From Roseivivax lentus (GTDB lineage Bacteria > Pseudomonadota > Alphaproteobacteria > Rhodobacterales > Rhodobacteraceae), in NCBI RefSeq assembly GCF_900156805.1, contig NZ_FTOQ01000002.1:62001-126000 (forward strand): 64,000 bases of DNA, written 5' to 3'. A model generated the notes under the pieces. That model saw only the letters and a list, made by a program, of their open reading frames with translations, was not told where the DNA came from and did not search any database. Position numbers and translations under genes: made by a program. Shown here piece after piece: positions 27,144 to 36,062 of the stretch (position 1 is the first letter of the stretch; the number at the start of each line of letters is the position of its first letter).

Positions 27144-28638
27144 TGAGGAATCCTCCGGTCCAAGGCTCTGCGCTCGTGCCGATCACGTTGTCGATCGCCT
27201 CTCCGGGAAAGGAGGCGGAGACGCCGGCGGTGAGAAATGTGTTGCGGTTGATGATGCGGCTGTATTCGAGGAACAGATCGTCGGCGAGATGGGCATCGGT
27301 GACCCCCGAGACGACGTTCCCGTTCAGATCGACCCGGGTCGCCTGCCCGAACTGAACCGGGCTGTTCAATTCGTTCGCGCGGATATGCGCATAGCGCAGC
27401 GTCCAGGTCTCCTGCCGCGTGGGCTGCACCCGCAGCGTCAGCGTCAGCGCGTTCACGTTGGAATTGATGAAGGTCGAGGCGGATTTCGACCCCGTCGCCC
27501 AGGCGCTGGGACTGCCCTGGTAATAAAGCGGATCGAACCGTTCGAGCGTGCTCGTGTCCGGGTCGTCGCCGGAAAAGGTCTGGTAGCCCAGGGTCAGGTT
27601 CGGCGACCACGGCCTGCCGGCAAAGGTGTAGCCGGCGGTCACGCGCCCGGCCCAGGCCTCGAGGTCGATCCGGTCGTTCCACTGATAGGCAAGCTCTCCG
27701 GTGAACGCCCAGTTCTCGAGCGCCCCGACAAACGGGTTCGTCTTCGTGTAGACGCCGAGCGTGCGCGTGCCCTCGCGCGCGCCGGGCGTCACCGTGGGCG
27801 CGCCGACACCGCCCGGCGCCGCCTGCGGATAAGGCGAGTCGGAGTGCAGCACATCCACGTAGGTCGCGCCGACATAGCCGCCGCGCGGGTCGTCGACGCG
27901 CAGATCGAAGCCCGCCAGTTCGTTGTGCCCGTCCGTGGAGGGCAGTTCGTTCGGATCGAGGAAGAAGGCCGTCCCGGTGACGTTCCCCGAGGACAGGCGC
28001 GCGATCGCGGCCCGTTCCCACGCCTTGCGCGGCCCGAATTTCAGCGCGCCACGCTCGAACCCGCTGGTCGCCCCGTTGGCGATCAGCATGCCGGTGCCGA
28101 GGGTCAGTTCACGCGCCCCGAGGGAGAGATCATAGGACAATCCCCGGCCCAGATCGCCGCGAAGGGCCAGATAGGCTTCCTCCAGCGTCTCCGCGCCGGT
28201 ATCGCCGGTGTCGAAGGCATCCGTGCCCCAGGTGTAGGAGGCCACGGCCGAAAGCTTGCCGTAGACCTGCGCGCCGCCGTCGAGCCGGTATTCAAAGCTG
28301 AGGCCGGGCTTGATGTAGCCCTCGAGCCAGTGCGTATCGGGATCGAAACCGCTGCCCGGCGCGGTGGTCTCCGCGAGGTCCCAGAAAAGGTTGCTTTCGC
28401 TGACCGCGTTCAGACCGAACTGAAGATGGCTGCGTAGCGTGAGCGCCCCGGCCTCATGCAGAAGCATCGGGTCGCGGTCCTGCGCCTGCGCCGTCTGGGC
28501 CGCGAGTGAGACGGCCAGCGCCGCCACGGCCAGGACAGCGCCGCGCGCGTTCGGACATCCGCCCCGCAGGGCCGCCTTGGCGCGGCGGCACAGACCGGAA
28601 CGGGCGCGGTGCGCCGTGGAGGCGGGTTCAAAAGACAT
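27124..28638 (-). CDS. Alginate-export-family outer-membrane beta-barrel protein
   Basis: This 504-residue protein has a late signal sequence (AVLAVAALAVSLAAQTAQAQ at about 34-53). A series of amphipathic strands follows, with LGARELTLGTGMLIANG, and the C-terminus NVVVNF ends in Phe as in outer-membrane porins. The R-x-L-x-x-G-x-G-M-L-I arrangement resembles the AlgE-like alginate export domain family, here more likely a substrate-specific channel. The extended N-terminus before the hydrophobic core is unusual; no better start with a ribosome binding site was found. It overlaps the downstream serine hydrolase by 20 bases, suggesting that the pair imports and hydrolyses, or exports, a common substrate. 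Confidence 0.78.
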   Translation of the reverse strand: MSFEPASTAHRARSGLCRRAKAALRGGCPNARGAVLAVAALAVSLAAQTAQAQDRDPMLLHEAGALTLRSHLQFGLNAVSESNLFWDLAETTAPGSGFDPDTHWLEGYIKPGLSFEYRLDGGAQVYGKLSAVASYTWGTDAFDTGDTGAETLEEAYLALRGDLGRGLSYDLSLGARELTLGTGMLIANGATSGFERGALKFGPRKAWERAAIARLSSGNVTGTAFFLDPNELPSTDGHNELAGFDLRVDDPRGGYVGATYVDVLHSDSPYPQAAPGGVGAPTVTPGAREGTRTLGVYTKTNPFVGALENWAFTGELAYQWNDRIDLEAWAGRVTAGYTFAGRPWSPNLTLGYQTFSGDDPDTSTLERFDPLYYQGSPSAWATGSKSASTFINSNVNALTLTLRVQPTRQETWTLRYAHIRANELNSPVQFGQATRVDLNGNVVSGVTDAHLADDLFLEYSRIINRNTFLTAGVSASFPGEAIDNVIGTSAEPWTGGFLNVVVNF

Positions 28639-28997
28639 GACACCATTAGCAACAATATTTCACGGACAGTCTGAAAAGGTTCGGCGCGCATCTCAAGGCT
28701 TTTCGGCCCGAAGCGGGGGCGCCGGCGGGCAGGTGACAAAACGCGGGCAGAAGCGATGGCGGGCCGCGCCCGGGCACGGGGCAGGCGGTGGCAGCCGTGC
28801 GGGCATGCGCGACGGATCCTTCGGTGCAGGATCGTGATCCTGCCGCCTTCGGGCGTTCGGATGCGTTGTCGAACCGGAGGGCAGGTCCCGCGCCGCATCA
28901 GAGACCCCGGCCAGACCCAGGCGCGGTTTTGTGCTATGCTCGTCCCATGAAGCGTGAGCAGCGCCTCGCGCTTCGCTCTTCCGGGAGGGATCATGAC
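28639..28997. other. Divergent intergenic region with an 18-bp palindrome
   Basis: These 359 bases separate the barrel/hydrolase operon from the methyltransferase gene. I see no convincing gene. Positions 28826-28843 form a perfect palindrome (GCAGGATC-GT-GATCCTGC), a candidate operator or hairpin. Confidence 0.5.
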
Positions 28998-29801
28998 ATG
29001 CCACCTCACGCGGGTTTCGATGCCTGGAGCGCCGGCCAAAGCTACGATCACTACATGGGCCGGTGGAGCCGGATGGTCGCGACCAGGTTCCTCGACTGGC
29101 TCGATCCGCCCCGATCGGCCGACTGGCTGGAGATCGGCTGCGGAACCGGTGCCCTGACCGCGGCGATCCTGCAGGGCCGCGATCCCAACGCCATCCTCGC
29201 CACCGACCCGTCGGAGGATTTCATCACCCATGCCCGCGCGGCCATCGCGGACCCTCGGGCCCGGTTCGAGACGGCCACCGCACAGAAGCTGCCTGCGGAG
29301 AACGAAAGCGTCGATATCGTCACGTCGGCGCTGGTTCTGAACTTCGTGCCGGACCGCCGTGCAGGCCTTGTGGAGATGCAGCGCGTGCTGCGACCCGGGG
29401 GCGTCCTGTCCTTCTACGTCTGGGATTATCCCGGTGGCGGCATAGGCTTCATCGACGCGTTCTGGAAAGCGGCGGCCTCGCTCGATGCGGACGCGGCCGA
29501 GCTGGATGAAGGCCGGCGCTTTCCCTTCTGCACGGCAGAAGGGCTGGGCGATTTGTGCGCGGAGGCCGGTCTTTCCGATGCCGAGATTTCCCCGATCGAG
29601 ATCGTCACCGAGTTTCCCGACTTCGAGGCGTTCTGGCACCCGTTCACCCTGGGGGCCGGCCCGGCGCCCGGCTACTGCATGAGCCTGCCGGACGACCATC
29701 GTGACGGCCTGAAGGCGCACCTCGCGGAGGATCTGGATCGAGGCGGCCCGGTGCGGCTGACCGCGCGAGCATGGGCGGTGAAGGCCGCCAGGGGAGATTA
29801 G
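28998..29801 (+). CDS. Class I SAM-dependent methyltransferase
   Basis: This 267-residue protein has the SAM-binding motif I WLEIGCGTGALTAAIL, followed by ATDPSEDFITHAR, the motif IV region SVDIVTSALVLNFVPD and LRPGGVLSFYVWDYPGG, as in UbiE/methyltransferase-11 enzymes. I place the start at 28998 because GGGAGGGA lies 7 bases upstream; an in-frame ATG at 28947 would add 17 residues with no such site. The substrate is unknown. A cupin gene follows after 4 bases, so the two are co-transcribed. Confidence 0.88.
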   Translation: MPPHAGFDAWSAGQSYDHYMGRWSRMVATRFLDWLDPPRSADWLEIGCGTGALTAAILQGRDPNAILATDPSEDFITHARAAIADPRARFETATAQKLPAENESVDIVTSALVLNFVPDRRAGLVEMQRVLRPGGVLSFYVWDYPGGGIGFIDAFWKAAASLDADAAELDEGRRFPFCTAEGLGDLCAEAGLSDAEISPIEIVTEFPDFEAFWHPFTLGAGPAPGYCMSLPDDHRDGLKAHLAEDLDRGGPVRLTARAWAVKAARGD

Positions 29802-29805
29802 GGCG

Positions 29806-30330
29806 ATGCCGCTTTCCGGTACCGTGAGCCATCTTTCGGCGGCAGCGATCCGGTCGATGGAAGAGGGACGTATCCGGCATCCGCTGAACCCGGCGTCGGA
29901 CGTGTTCCTCAAACGCCTCGCCCCGGTTTTCGGGCTGCAGCGCCTGGCCTTGTATATCGCGCGCATCCCACCGGGGCAGGAGAGCTTTCTGTATCATCGC
30001 CATGAGCGGGACGAGGAGTTTCTCGTGATCCTGTCGGGGCGCGGTCTGGCCCAGATCGGCGAGGATGAGATCGAGGTCGGGCCGGGGGACATCATGGCCT
30101 TTCCCGCGCCGCACGGTCCGCCGCACCACCTGACGAACCCGTTCCGCGACGATCTCGTCTACCTGATGGGCGGCGAAAGCTCCGGCTTCGATATCGCGCA
30201 TTATCCGAGGATCGGTAAGCAGCTGGTCTTTTCGAGGTCGGAGATCCGCCTGGTGGACGTCAAGAGCAGCCCGGAGCTGAGCTTCGACGACTGGCAGAGG
30301 CCCATGCCTGAGGAGGACGAGGGCCTCTGA
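29806..30330 (+). CDS. Cupin-domain protein
   Basis: This 174-residue single-domain cupin carries metal-ligand motif 1 SFLYHRHERDEEFLVILSGRG and motif 2 GDIMAFPAPHGPPHHLTNP, with the His-x-His...Glu and His ligands present. It is followed by a short C-terminal extension. It is likely a metal-binding isomerase/dioxygenase-like or sugar-binding protein. It lies 4 bases after the methyltransferase gene, and the function of the pair is not evident. Confidence 0.85.
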   Translation: MPLSGTVSHLSAAAIRSMEEGRIRHPLNPASDVFLKRLAPVFGLQRLALYIARIPPGQESFLYHRHERDEEFLVILSGRGLAQIGEDEIEVGPGDIMAFPAPHGPPHHLTNPFRDDLVYLMGGESSGFDIAHYPRIGKQLVFSRSEIRLVDVKSSPELSFDDWQRPMPEEDEGL

Positions 30331-30504
30331 GTGACGCGGGGAGGGCGGCGGCTTCGGGCGGGTGACTTCGGGAAGAACGGAGGCGCGTTGATGCTTTGCG
30401 CGGGCAGGTGTCGCGTCTCGCCAGCCCGTGCTGCGCGCCCCAGATGCCGGAGGCGCGAGGAAAAGCGCCCCCGCGCCTCGCGGTCCGGCGTGCAGGATCG
30501 CGGA

Positions 30505-30525
30505 GTGACGGATCTTCGCCGTCAC
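30505..30525. terminator. Possible leuA 3' hairpin
   Basis: GTGACGG and CCGTCAC form a 7-bp stem with a 7-base loop, 11 bases beyond the leuA stop on the complementary strand. No T-run follows, so this is only a weak terminator candidate. Confidence 0.3.
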
Positions 30526-30535
30526 CCCGTATCGC

Positions 30536-32110
30536 TCAGCTCACATCCTTGTAGCTGATTTCCTTGGCATCCGATCCCGGCCCCGCCTTGTCGCGGCGCA
30601 CGAGGAGCCGGTTCAGCGCGTTCACATAGGCCTTGGCGGAAGCGACAACCGTGTCGGTATCCGCCGACTGGCCCGTCGCGATCATTCCGTCCTCTTCCAG
30701 ACGCACGGACACCGTGGCCTGCGCATCGGTGCCTTCGGTCACGGCGTTCACCTGGTAGAGCTGCAGCCGCGCGGTGTTGGGGTGCAGTTCGCGCACCGCC
30801 TTGAAGGTCGCATCGACCGGCCCGTCGCCCTGGCAGGTGGCCGACACTTCGCGGCCGTCGATCTCCATCTCGAGCTCCGCCGTCGCGGGCCCACCCGTGC
30901 CGCATTGCACCGACAGGTTCACGATGACGAGCCGGTCCTGCTGGCCGTCCGCCGCCGTGGCGGTCACGAGCGCGAGGATGTCCTCGTCGTAGACCTCCTT
31001 CTTGCGGTCGGCGAGATCCTTGAAGCGCACGAAGACGTCCTTGAGCTGGTTGTCGCCAAGCTCCACGCCCAGTTGCCGCAGCTTGTCGCGCAAGGCCGCG
31101 CGGCCCGAATGCTTGCCCATGACGAGGTTGGTGGCCGCAAGGCCCACATCCTCGGGGCGCATGATCTCGAAGGTCTCGGCGTTCTTCAGCATGCCGTCCT
31201 GATGGATGCCGCTCTCATGCGCGAAGGCGTTCTTGCCGACGATGGCCTTGTTGTATTGCACCGGGAAGCCCGACACGGTCGCGACGCGGCGCGAGATATG
31301 CATGATCTTCTTCGTATCGATCCCGGTCTCATAAGGCATGATGTCGGAGCGGGTCTTGAGCGCCATCACCACCTCTTCGAGCGCGGTGTTGCCCGCTCGC
31401 TCGCCGAGCCCGTTGATGGTGCATTCGATCTGCCGCGCGCCGCCCTCGACCGCGGCCAGCGCGTTGGCCGTCGCCATGCCCAGATCGTTGTGACAATGGG
31501 TGGCGAAGATCACCTCGTCGGCGCCGGGCACGTCGGCGATGAGCCGCCGGATCAGATCGGCGCTTTCGCGCGGCGCGGTATAACCCACCGTGTCGGGGAT
31601 GTTGATCGTGGTGGCGCCCGCCTTGATCGCGATCTCGACGACCCGGGCGAGGTAATCCCACTCGGTCCGCGTGGCGTCCATCGGCGACCATTGCACGTTG
31701 TCGCAGAGGTTGCGGGCATGGGTCACCGTCTCGTGGATGCGGTCGGCCATCTCGTCCTGCGTCAGGTTCGGGATGGCGCGGTGCAGCGGCGAGGTGCCGA
31801 TGAAGGTGTGGATGCGGGGCCGCTCCGCATGGCGCACGGCGTCCCAGCAGCGGTCGATATCGGGCAGCTGCGCGCGCGCGAGGCCGCAGATCACCGCCTG
31901 CTTGGAGCGCTTGGCGATCTCGGAGACGGCGCGAAAATCGCCTTCGGAGGCGATGGGGAAGCCCGCCTCGATGATGTCGACGCCCATGTCGTCGAGCAGC
32001 TCCGCGATCTCGAGCTTCTCGGCATGGGTCATGGTCGCGCCGGGGGATTGCTCGCCGTCGCGGAGCGTGGTGTCGAAGATCCACACGCGGTCTTTATCGG
32101 TCGGGGTCAT
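30536..32110 (-). CDS. leuA: 2-isopropylmalate synthase
   Basis: This 524-residue enzyme catalyses the first committed step of leucine synthesis, condensing acetyl-CoA with 2-ketoisovalerate. The N-terminal TIM barrel starts with DTTLRDGEQSPGATM (metal and substrate residues) and carries the metal-binding HCHNDLGMATANALAAVEGGA. The C-terminal regulatory domain (about 390-510) is present, so leucine feedback is expected. It is preceded by a leucine-rich leader peptide gene at 32197-32286, indicating a second, transcriptional layer of leucine control. Confidence 0.95.
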   Translation of the reverse strand: MTPTDKDRVWIFDTTLRDGEQSPGATMTHAEKLEIAELLDDMGVDIIEAGFPIASEGDFRAVSEIAKRSKQAVICGLARAQLPDIDRCWDAVRHAERPRIHTFIGTSPLHRAIPNLTQDEMADRIHETVTHARNLCDNVQWSPMDATRTEWDYLARVVEIAIKAGATTINIPDTVGYTAPRESADLIRRLIADVPGADEVIFATHCHNDLGMATANALAAVEGGARQIECTINGLGERAGNTALEEVVMALKTRSDIMPYETGIDTKKIMHISRRVATVSGFPVQYNKAIVGKNAFAHESGIHQDGMLKNAETFEIMRPEDVGLAATNLVMGKHSGRAALRDKLRQLGVELGDNQLKDVFVRFKDLADRKKEVYDEDILALVTATAADGQQDRLVIVNLSVQCGTGGPATAELEMEIDGREVSATCQGDGPVDATFKAVRELHPNTARLQLYQVNAVTEGTDAQATVSVRLEEDGMIATGQSADTDTVVASAKAYVNALNRLLVRRDKAGPGSDAKEISYKDVS

Positions 32111-32165
32111 GGGATGTCTTTCGGATTGTGTCTGCTTGGGGCTTGGTCGGCGCGGGTCCCTATCT

Positions 32166-32203
32166 CCTCTGAGCGGTCGCGCCGGTCAAGGCACGCTCAG
32201 AGG
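32166..32203 (-). promoter_or_regulatory. Hairpin over the leader peptide stop codon, attenuator candidate
   Basis: CCTCTGAGCG (complement of 32194-32203) and CGCTCAGAGG (complement of 32166-32175) form a perfect 10-bp stem with an 18-base loop. The leader peptide TGA is inside the first arm, so a ribosome finishing the leader would open the stem, and one stalled at the leucine codons would affect it differently. No T-run follows the stem, so it is not a textbook terminator; Rho-dependent or processing control is possible. Confidence 0.6.
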
Positions 32204-32286
32204 CGGGTAAGCAGAAGGAGCAGGCCGAGCGACGCCGCCGCCCGGACGGGCGCGGTCGCGGAGAGGGTGTGGGTCGGCGTGCTCAT
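32197..32286 (-). CDS. Leucine-rich leader peptide of leuA (LeuL-like)
   Basis: This 29-codon open frame ends 86 bases before leuA and terminates in LGLLLLLTRL, so seven of the last ten codons are Leu (CTC, CTG and CTT). This is the classic design of ribosome-mediated attenuation leaders, and the amino acid matches the product of the pathway. A -10-like TATACC lies at 32295-32300 on the complementary strand, which would start the transcript at or within a few bases of the ATG (leaderless). There is no Shine-Dalgarno sequence. Peptide-coding use is inferred from composition, position and the hairpin; it has not been compared across species. Confidence 0.7.
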   Translation of the reverse strand: MSTPTHTLSATAPVRAAASLGLLLLLTRL

Positions 32287-32463
32287 GGGGCGAGGGTATA
32301 GGCGGGTTGGGGGCGAAAGGGAAGGGGGGATGTTGGGGGGCTTCTCTACCGCCTCGGCTATCGGGCCAGAGCCGACCTTCGTGCCAAGCTCGATAGATGG
32401 CCGGTCCCAGTCCGAAGCGGACACGCCCATCGTTGCGTCTCGCCGATTCTGGCTTTGTAACTT

Positions 32464-33537
32464 CTACTTTGGAGGCGAGTTATAGCGCTTTCTTAGTTCC
32501 TCGGTCCAAGTGTTCCATAGGTCGCATTTGGACAAAATTAGGAATCTTGCTACTTGCTGAACGTTATAGACCTCATAGGGCCCGAGACGGTTGGTCTCTG
32601 AAGAAAATGCGTGGGCAGTCATTTTGCTGCGTAAGAACTCGCAAAAATTGATCGCGTCCGGCACTGAAAGCTGACGATCTCGAACCTCAACTCCATCCGA
32701 ATGCTCCGAAAGCTGGTTGAGCATTTCATATATCGGCACTTCGGATTGATTACCACGGGTCACCCAATCAATCATTCTTTCCTGATCAACACCAGAATTT
32801 TGTAAACGAGCCTTTAAAGGCTCCAGAACCTTCGGGTTCCATAAAAAAGTCTTTTTTCCAATAGATCGCGGCACCTCCCGACTTGCTTTCACGCCGAGAT
32901 CAAGTTCTTCGGTGGCTGAATATGCAAGATTTATTGCCACAGACGTTCGCACATGCGAGGCGAAATCGCTGGTGTGTTTTTCAAACATCTGCCCATAACG
33001 AGGATGCATTGACCAAGGCGTTACACACTCGGTTTCGTAGCTCTTTGCCAACTTGTGAATGGCATATATAAGCTTCTTATCCTGCCAAGCTGCAGCAGCT
33101 ATGGCGACAGCGACCGGTAGCGTCTGACGGTAGGTAAACCATTGAAAGAAGCCATCGCGTCGAAAAACGTTCTCAAACGTTATTTGCCTATCTGCTTCTT
33201 TGTCAGAAAGCTCGAACCCGCAAGTGGGCGGGTTCTCGTTAAAGGGAAAACCCTCAAGAACGATATTCTCTGCGCAGACGAGTTGAATGATGTTGTCAAC
33301 TTCGGTTTGCTCTGCCTCCAACAGAAGTAACCTCCCAGGTTCTTGCCCTTTGTGGTGGACGCCAATATCCTTCAACGAACTGGCTTGGGATAATTCGGAT
33401 AGACCTCTTTCTGAGAAGGCATATCGCATCGATGGGTCGGAAATATCTTTTGAGCGCCAATTCGCAGCAGCGCAAACAGAATGAATCAAATCGATTTCGT
33501 CAGGTCTAAAGACAAGAAAGCTACAAAAAACTGGCAT
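32464..33537 (-). CDS. Orphan protein in a low-GC insert
   Basis: I do not recognise this protein. The start at 33537 (MPVFCSFLVFRPDEIDLIHS) gives 357 residues; the frame is open to 33666 but the upstream part looks non-coding. It has no signal peptide and no clear transmembrane segment, and is probably cytoplasmic and largely alpha-helical, with patches such as PVAVAIAAAAWQDKKLIYAIHKLAKSYE. The segment EFLRSKMTAHAF contains an R-x5-H spacing seen in HEPN RNases, but this is weak evidence. The gene and its flanks (about 32440-33700) are visibly A/T-richer with different codon use from every neighbour, which points to recent transfer. Confidence 0.65.
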   Translation of the reverse strand: MPVFCSFLVFRPDEIDLIHSVCAAANWRSKDISDPSMRYAFSERGLSELSQASSLKDIGVHHKGQEPGRLLLLEAEQTEVDNIIQLVCAENIVLEGFPFNENPPTCGFELSDKEADRQITFENVFRRDGFFQWFTYRQTLPVAVAIAAAAWQDKKLIYAIHKLAKSYETECVTPWSMHPRYGQMFEKHTSDFASHVRTSVAINLAYSATEELDLGVKASREVPRSIGKKTFLWNPKVLEPLKARLQNSGVDQERMIDWVTRGNQSEVPIYEMLNQLSEHSDGVEVRDRQLSVPDAINFCEFLRSKMTAHAFSSETNRLGPYEVYNVQQVARFLILSKCDLWNTWTEELRKRYNSPPK

Positions 33538-33858
33538 AATCCGCTTTCGACAAGGTAGCATAACGGTAACCATTTGGAGCCAGTTGTGTAAAGCGCGTCT
33601 CTTGCCCTTTGGGCCGTTCGTCCAAAGCGCAGCGAAAGACCGCTTCCCGCTCATCACGCTTGCCAACTGCCTCAGTCTTGGCTTATGCGAAGGCCATGAC
33701 GACCCAACACGACACCCGACGAGGCCACTAAGCCTCCGCCCGCCGCTCCGCGCCCCACGCGCAGCGGCCCGTGTATCCGTCCGTCATACCCTCACCACAA
33801 CTTGACTTGGCCCGGTGCCCTTGGCACCTCTTGGCCTTCCGTTCTCAAGGAGACGACC
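33538..33858. other. Region between the low-GC orphan and argD
   Basis: These 321 bases contain the likely promoter regions of the divergent orphan gene and argD. Composition returns to high GC near 33700, which marks the right edge of the insert. No open frame or repeat is convincing. A TTGACT sequence near 33803 could be a -35 element for argD, but I find no good -10. Confidence 0.4.
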
Positions 33859-35040
33859 ATGATCCCGTCCGTCCTTCCGACCTATAATCGCGCGCCGCTC
33901 ACCTTCGTGAAGGGCGAGGGCAGCTGGCTGATCGAGGCGGACGGGCGACGCTTTCTCGATCTCGGCGCGGGCATCGCGGTCAATGCGCTGGGCCATGCCC
34001 ATCCCGCGCTCGTGGCCGCGCTGACCGAGCAGGCGCATACGCTCTGGCACGTCTCGAACCTCTACCGGATCCCCCAGCAGCAGGCGCTCGCCGATGCGCT
34101 GGTGGCGGCGACCTTCGCGGATACCGTCTTCTTCACCAATTCCGGCACGGAAAGCTGCGAACTCGCGGTGAAGATGGCGCGGAAATACTGGTTCGATAAG
34201 GGAGAGACCGAGAGGACCGAGATCGTGACCTTCTCGGGCTCGTTCCACGGGCGCTCCTCGGCGGGCATCGCCGCGGCGGGCTCGGAGAAGATGACAAAGG
34301 GGTTCGGGCCGCTCCTGCCGGGCTTCACTCACCTGGAATTCGGCGATCACGACGCGCTGCGCGACGCCGTCACCGACAAGATCGCCGCCGTGCTTGTGGA
34401 GCCGATCCAGGGCGAGGGCGGCATCCGGCCGGTGCCCGATCATTGCCTGAAGGGCCTGCGGGAGCTTTGCGACGCGACCGGGGCGCTTCTGATCTTCGAC
34501 GAGGTGCAATGCGGTATGGGCCGCACGGGCAAGCTCTTCGCGCATGAATGGGCGGGCATCACGCCCGACATCATGATGATCGCCAAGGGCATCGGCGGGG
34601 GCTTTCCGCTGGGCGCGGTGCTGGCCACGGAAAAGGCCGCGTCGGGCATGGGCGCGGGCACCCATGGTTCGACCTATGGCGGCAACCCGCTGGCCTGCGC
34701 GGTGGGGCTCAAGGTGATGGAGATCGTCGCCGACCCGGCCTTCCTCGACGATGTGAACCGCCGCGCGGCGCTGCTGCGCCAGCGGCTCGAGGGGCTCGTT
34801 GCCGCGCATCCGGAGGTGTTCGAGAGCGTGCGCGGTGCGGGGCTGATGCTCGGGCTGAAATGCCGCGCGCCGAATGCCGATCTGGTGAAGGCCGGGATCG
34901 CCGAGGGCGTGCTGACCGTGCCCGCCGCTGACAACGTGGTGCGCCTGTTGCCGCCGCTCACGCTCTCCGAGGACGAGATCGGCGAGGCGGTCACGCGCCT
35001 CGACCGCGCCGCCGCGGCGCTCGAGACCGCGCCCGCCTGA
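33859..35040 (+). CDS. argD: Acetylornithine aminotransferase
   Basis: This 393-residue class III PLP aminotransferase has the PLP-phosphate region [39 protein letters not shown] carries the cofactor Asp, and the Schiff-base lysine lies in [18 protein letters not shown]. It makes acetylornithine in arginine synthesis and probably also acts on succinyldiaminopimelate. The ATG at 33859 has AAGGAGA upstream. It is followed by argF after 61 bases, an arrangement common in this family. Confidence 0.95.
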   Translation: MIPSVLPTYNRAPLTFVKGEGSWLIEADGRRFLDLGAGIAVNALGHAHPALVAALTEQAHTLWHVSNLYRIPQQQALADALVAATFADTVFFTNSGTESCELAVKMARKYWFDKGETERTEIVTFSGSFHGRSSAGIAAAGSEKMTKGFGPLLPGFTHLEFGDHDALRDAVTDKIAAVLVEPIQGEGGIRPVPDHCLKGLRELCDATGALLIFDEVQCGMGRTGKLFAHEWAGITPDIMMIAKGIGGGFPLGAVLATEKAASGMGAGTHGSTYGGNPLACAVGLKVMEIVADPAFLDDVNRRAALLRQRLEGLVAAHPEVFESVRGAGLMLGLKCRAPNADLVKAGIAEGVLTVPAADNVVRLLPPLTLSEDEIGEAVTRLDRAAAALETAPA

Positions 35041-35101
35041 CCCTGATATCTTCCGGCCCGCCCGCGCGCCGCGCCCGGCCCCTTGTGAAAAGTCCAAGCC
35101 A

Positions 35102-36028
35102 ATGAACCATTTCCTCGATATCCATAAGACCGACCCCACCGCCCTGCGGGGCATGATCGACGCCGCGCGGGCGATCAAGACGGCGCGAAACGGCGCGCCC
35201 AAGGCCACGCCCGATGCCGAGCAGCCGCTGGCCGGGCACATGGTGGCGTTGATCTTCGAAAAGCCCTCGACCCGGACGCGGGTGTCCTTCGACGTGGGCG
35301 TGCGCCAGATGGGCGGCGAGACCATGGTGCTGTCGGGCGGCGATCTGCAGCTCGGCCATGGCGAGACCATCGCGGACACCGCCCGCGTGCTGTCGCGCTT
35401 CGTCGACCTGATCATGATCCGGACCTTCGACGAGAGCGTGCTGACCGAGATGGCGGAGTTCGCCTCCGTGCCGGTGATCAACGGGCTCACCGACCGCACC
35501 CATCCCTGCCAGATCATGGCCGACGTGCTGACCTTCGAGGAGCATCGCGGGCCGATTGCGGGCAAGAAGGTGGTCTGGTCGGGCGACGGCAACAATGTCT
35601 GCGCGTCCTGGCTGCATGCCGCGGCGCAATTCGGCTTCGACTTCACCTTCACCGGGCCGGTGCAGCTCGATCCCGAGATGGAGTTCGTGGGGCTTGCGCG
35701 GAACAAGGGCGCGACCATCACCATCGAGCGCGACCCGGTTAAGGCCGTGGCGGGCGCGGATCTGGTGATCACCGACACCTGGGTGTCGATGCATGACGCG
35801 CAGTCGGCCCGTGAGCGGCGGCACAACATGCTGCGCCCCTACCAGGTCAACCGCGACCTGATGGCGGCAGCCAAGCCCGACGCGCTCTTCATGCATTGCC
35901 TGCCCGCGCATCGCGAGGAAGAGGTGACCTCCGAGGTCATGGACGGGCCGAACTCGGTGATCTGGGACGAGGCGGAGAACCGGCTGCACGCGCAGAAGGC
36001 CATCATGCGGTGGTGCCTCGGGGCGTGA
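35102..36028 (+). CDS. argF: Ornithine carbamoyltransferase
   Basis: This 308-residue enzyme has the carbamoyl-phosphate loop [20 protein letters not shown], a second binding segment [15 protein letters not shown] and the ornithine-site motif [12 protein letters not shown]. It forms citrulline from ornithine in the cytoplasm. It lies in an argD-argF pair and is followed by an A/T-rich hairpin before hrpB. Confidence 0.96.
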   Translation: MNHFLDIHKTDPTALRGMIDAARAIKTARNGAPKATPDAEQPLAGHMVALIFEKPSTRTRVSFDVGVRQMGGETMVLSGGDLQLGHGETIADTARVLSRFVDLIMIRTFDESVLTEMAEFASVPVINGLTDRTHPCQIMADVLTFEEHRGPIAGKKVVWSGDGNNVCASWLHAAAQFGFDFTFTGPVQLDPEMEFVGLARNKGATITIERDPVKAVAGADLVITDTWVSMHDAQSARERRHNMLRPYQVNRDLMAAAKPDALFMHCLPAHREEEVTSEVMDGPNSVIWDEAENRLHAQKAIMRWCLGA

Positions 36029-36035
36029 GCGGGGG

Positions 36036-36057
36036 CAGGATTTTAGATAAAATCCTG
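36036..36057. terminator. A/T-rich 10-bp hairpin after argF
   Basis: CAGGATTTTA (36036-36045) and TAAAATCCTG (36048-36057) are perfect inverted repeats around GA, 8 bases past the argF stop and 5 bases before the hrpB GTG. It is exceptionally A/T-rich for this genome. It could end argF transcripts or act as a 5' element of hrpB. Confidence 0.55.
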
Positions 36058-36062
36058 GGCCC

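Noticed and set aside
28693-29004. Minus-strand open frame between the barrel gene and the methyltransferase
   Set aside because: Pro/Arg-rich composition, overlaps the palindrome and the methyltransferase start, and has no ribosome binding site.
32287-32430. Extension of the leader peptide frame upstream to 32430
   Set aside because: The frame is open, but the upstream part crosses the -10-like TATACC and has no start site or conserved look. The ATG at 32286 is the sensible start.
33802-33858. Longer argD start upstream of 33859
   Set aside because: The extra residues lie in the promoter region; AAGGAGA before 33859 and the family length support the shorter start.
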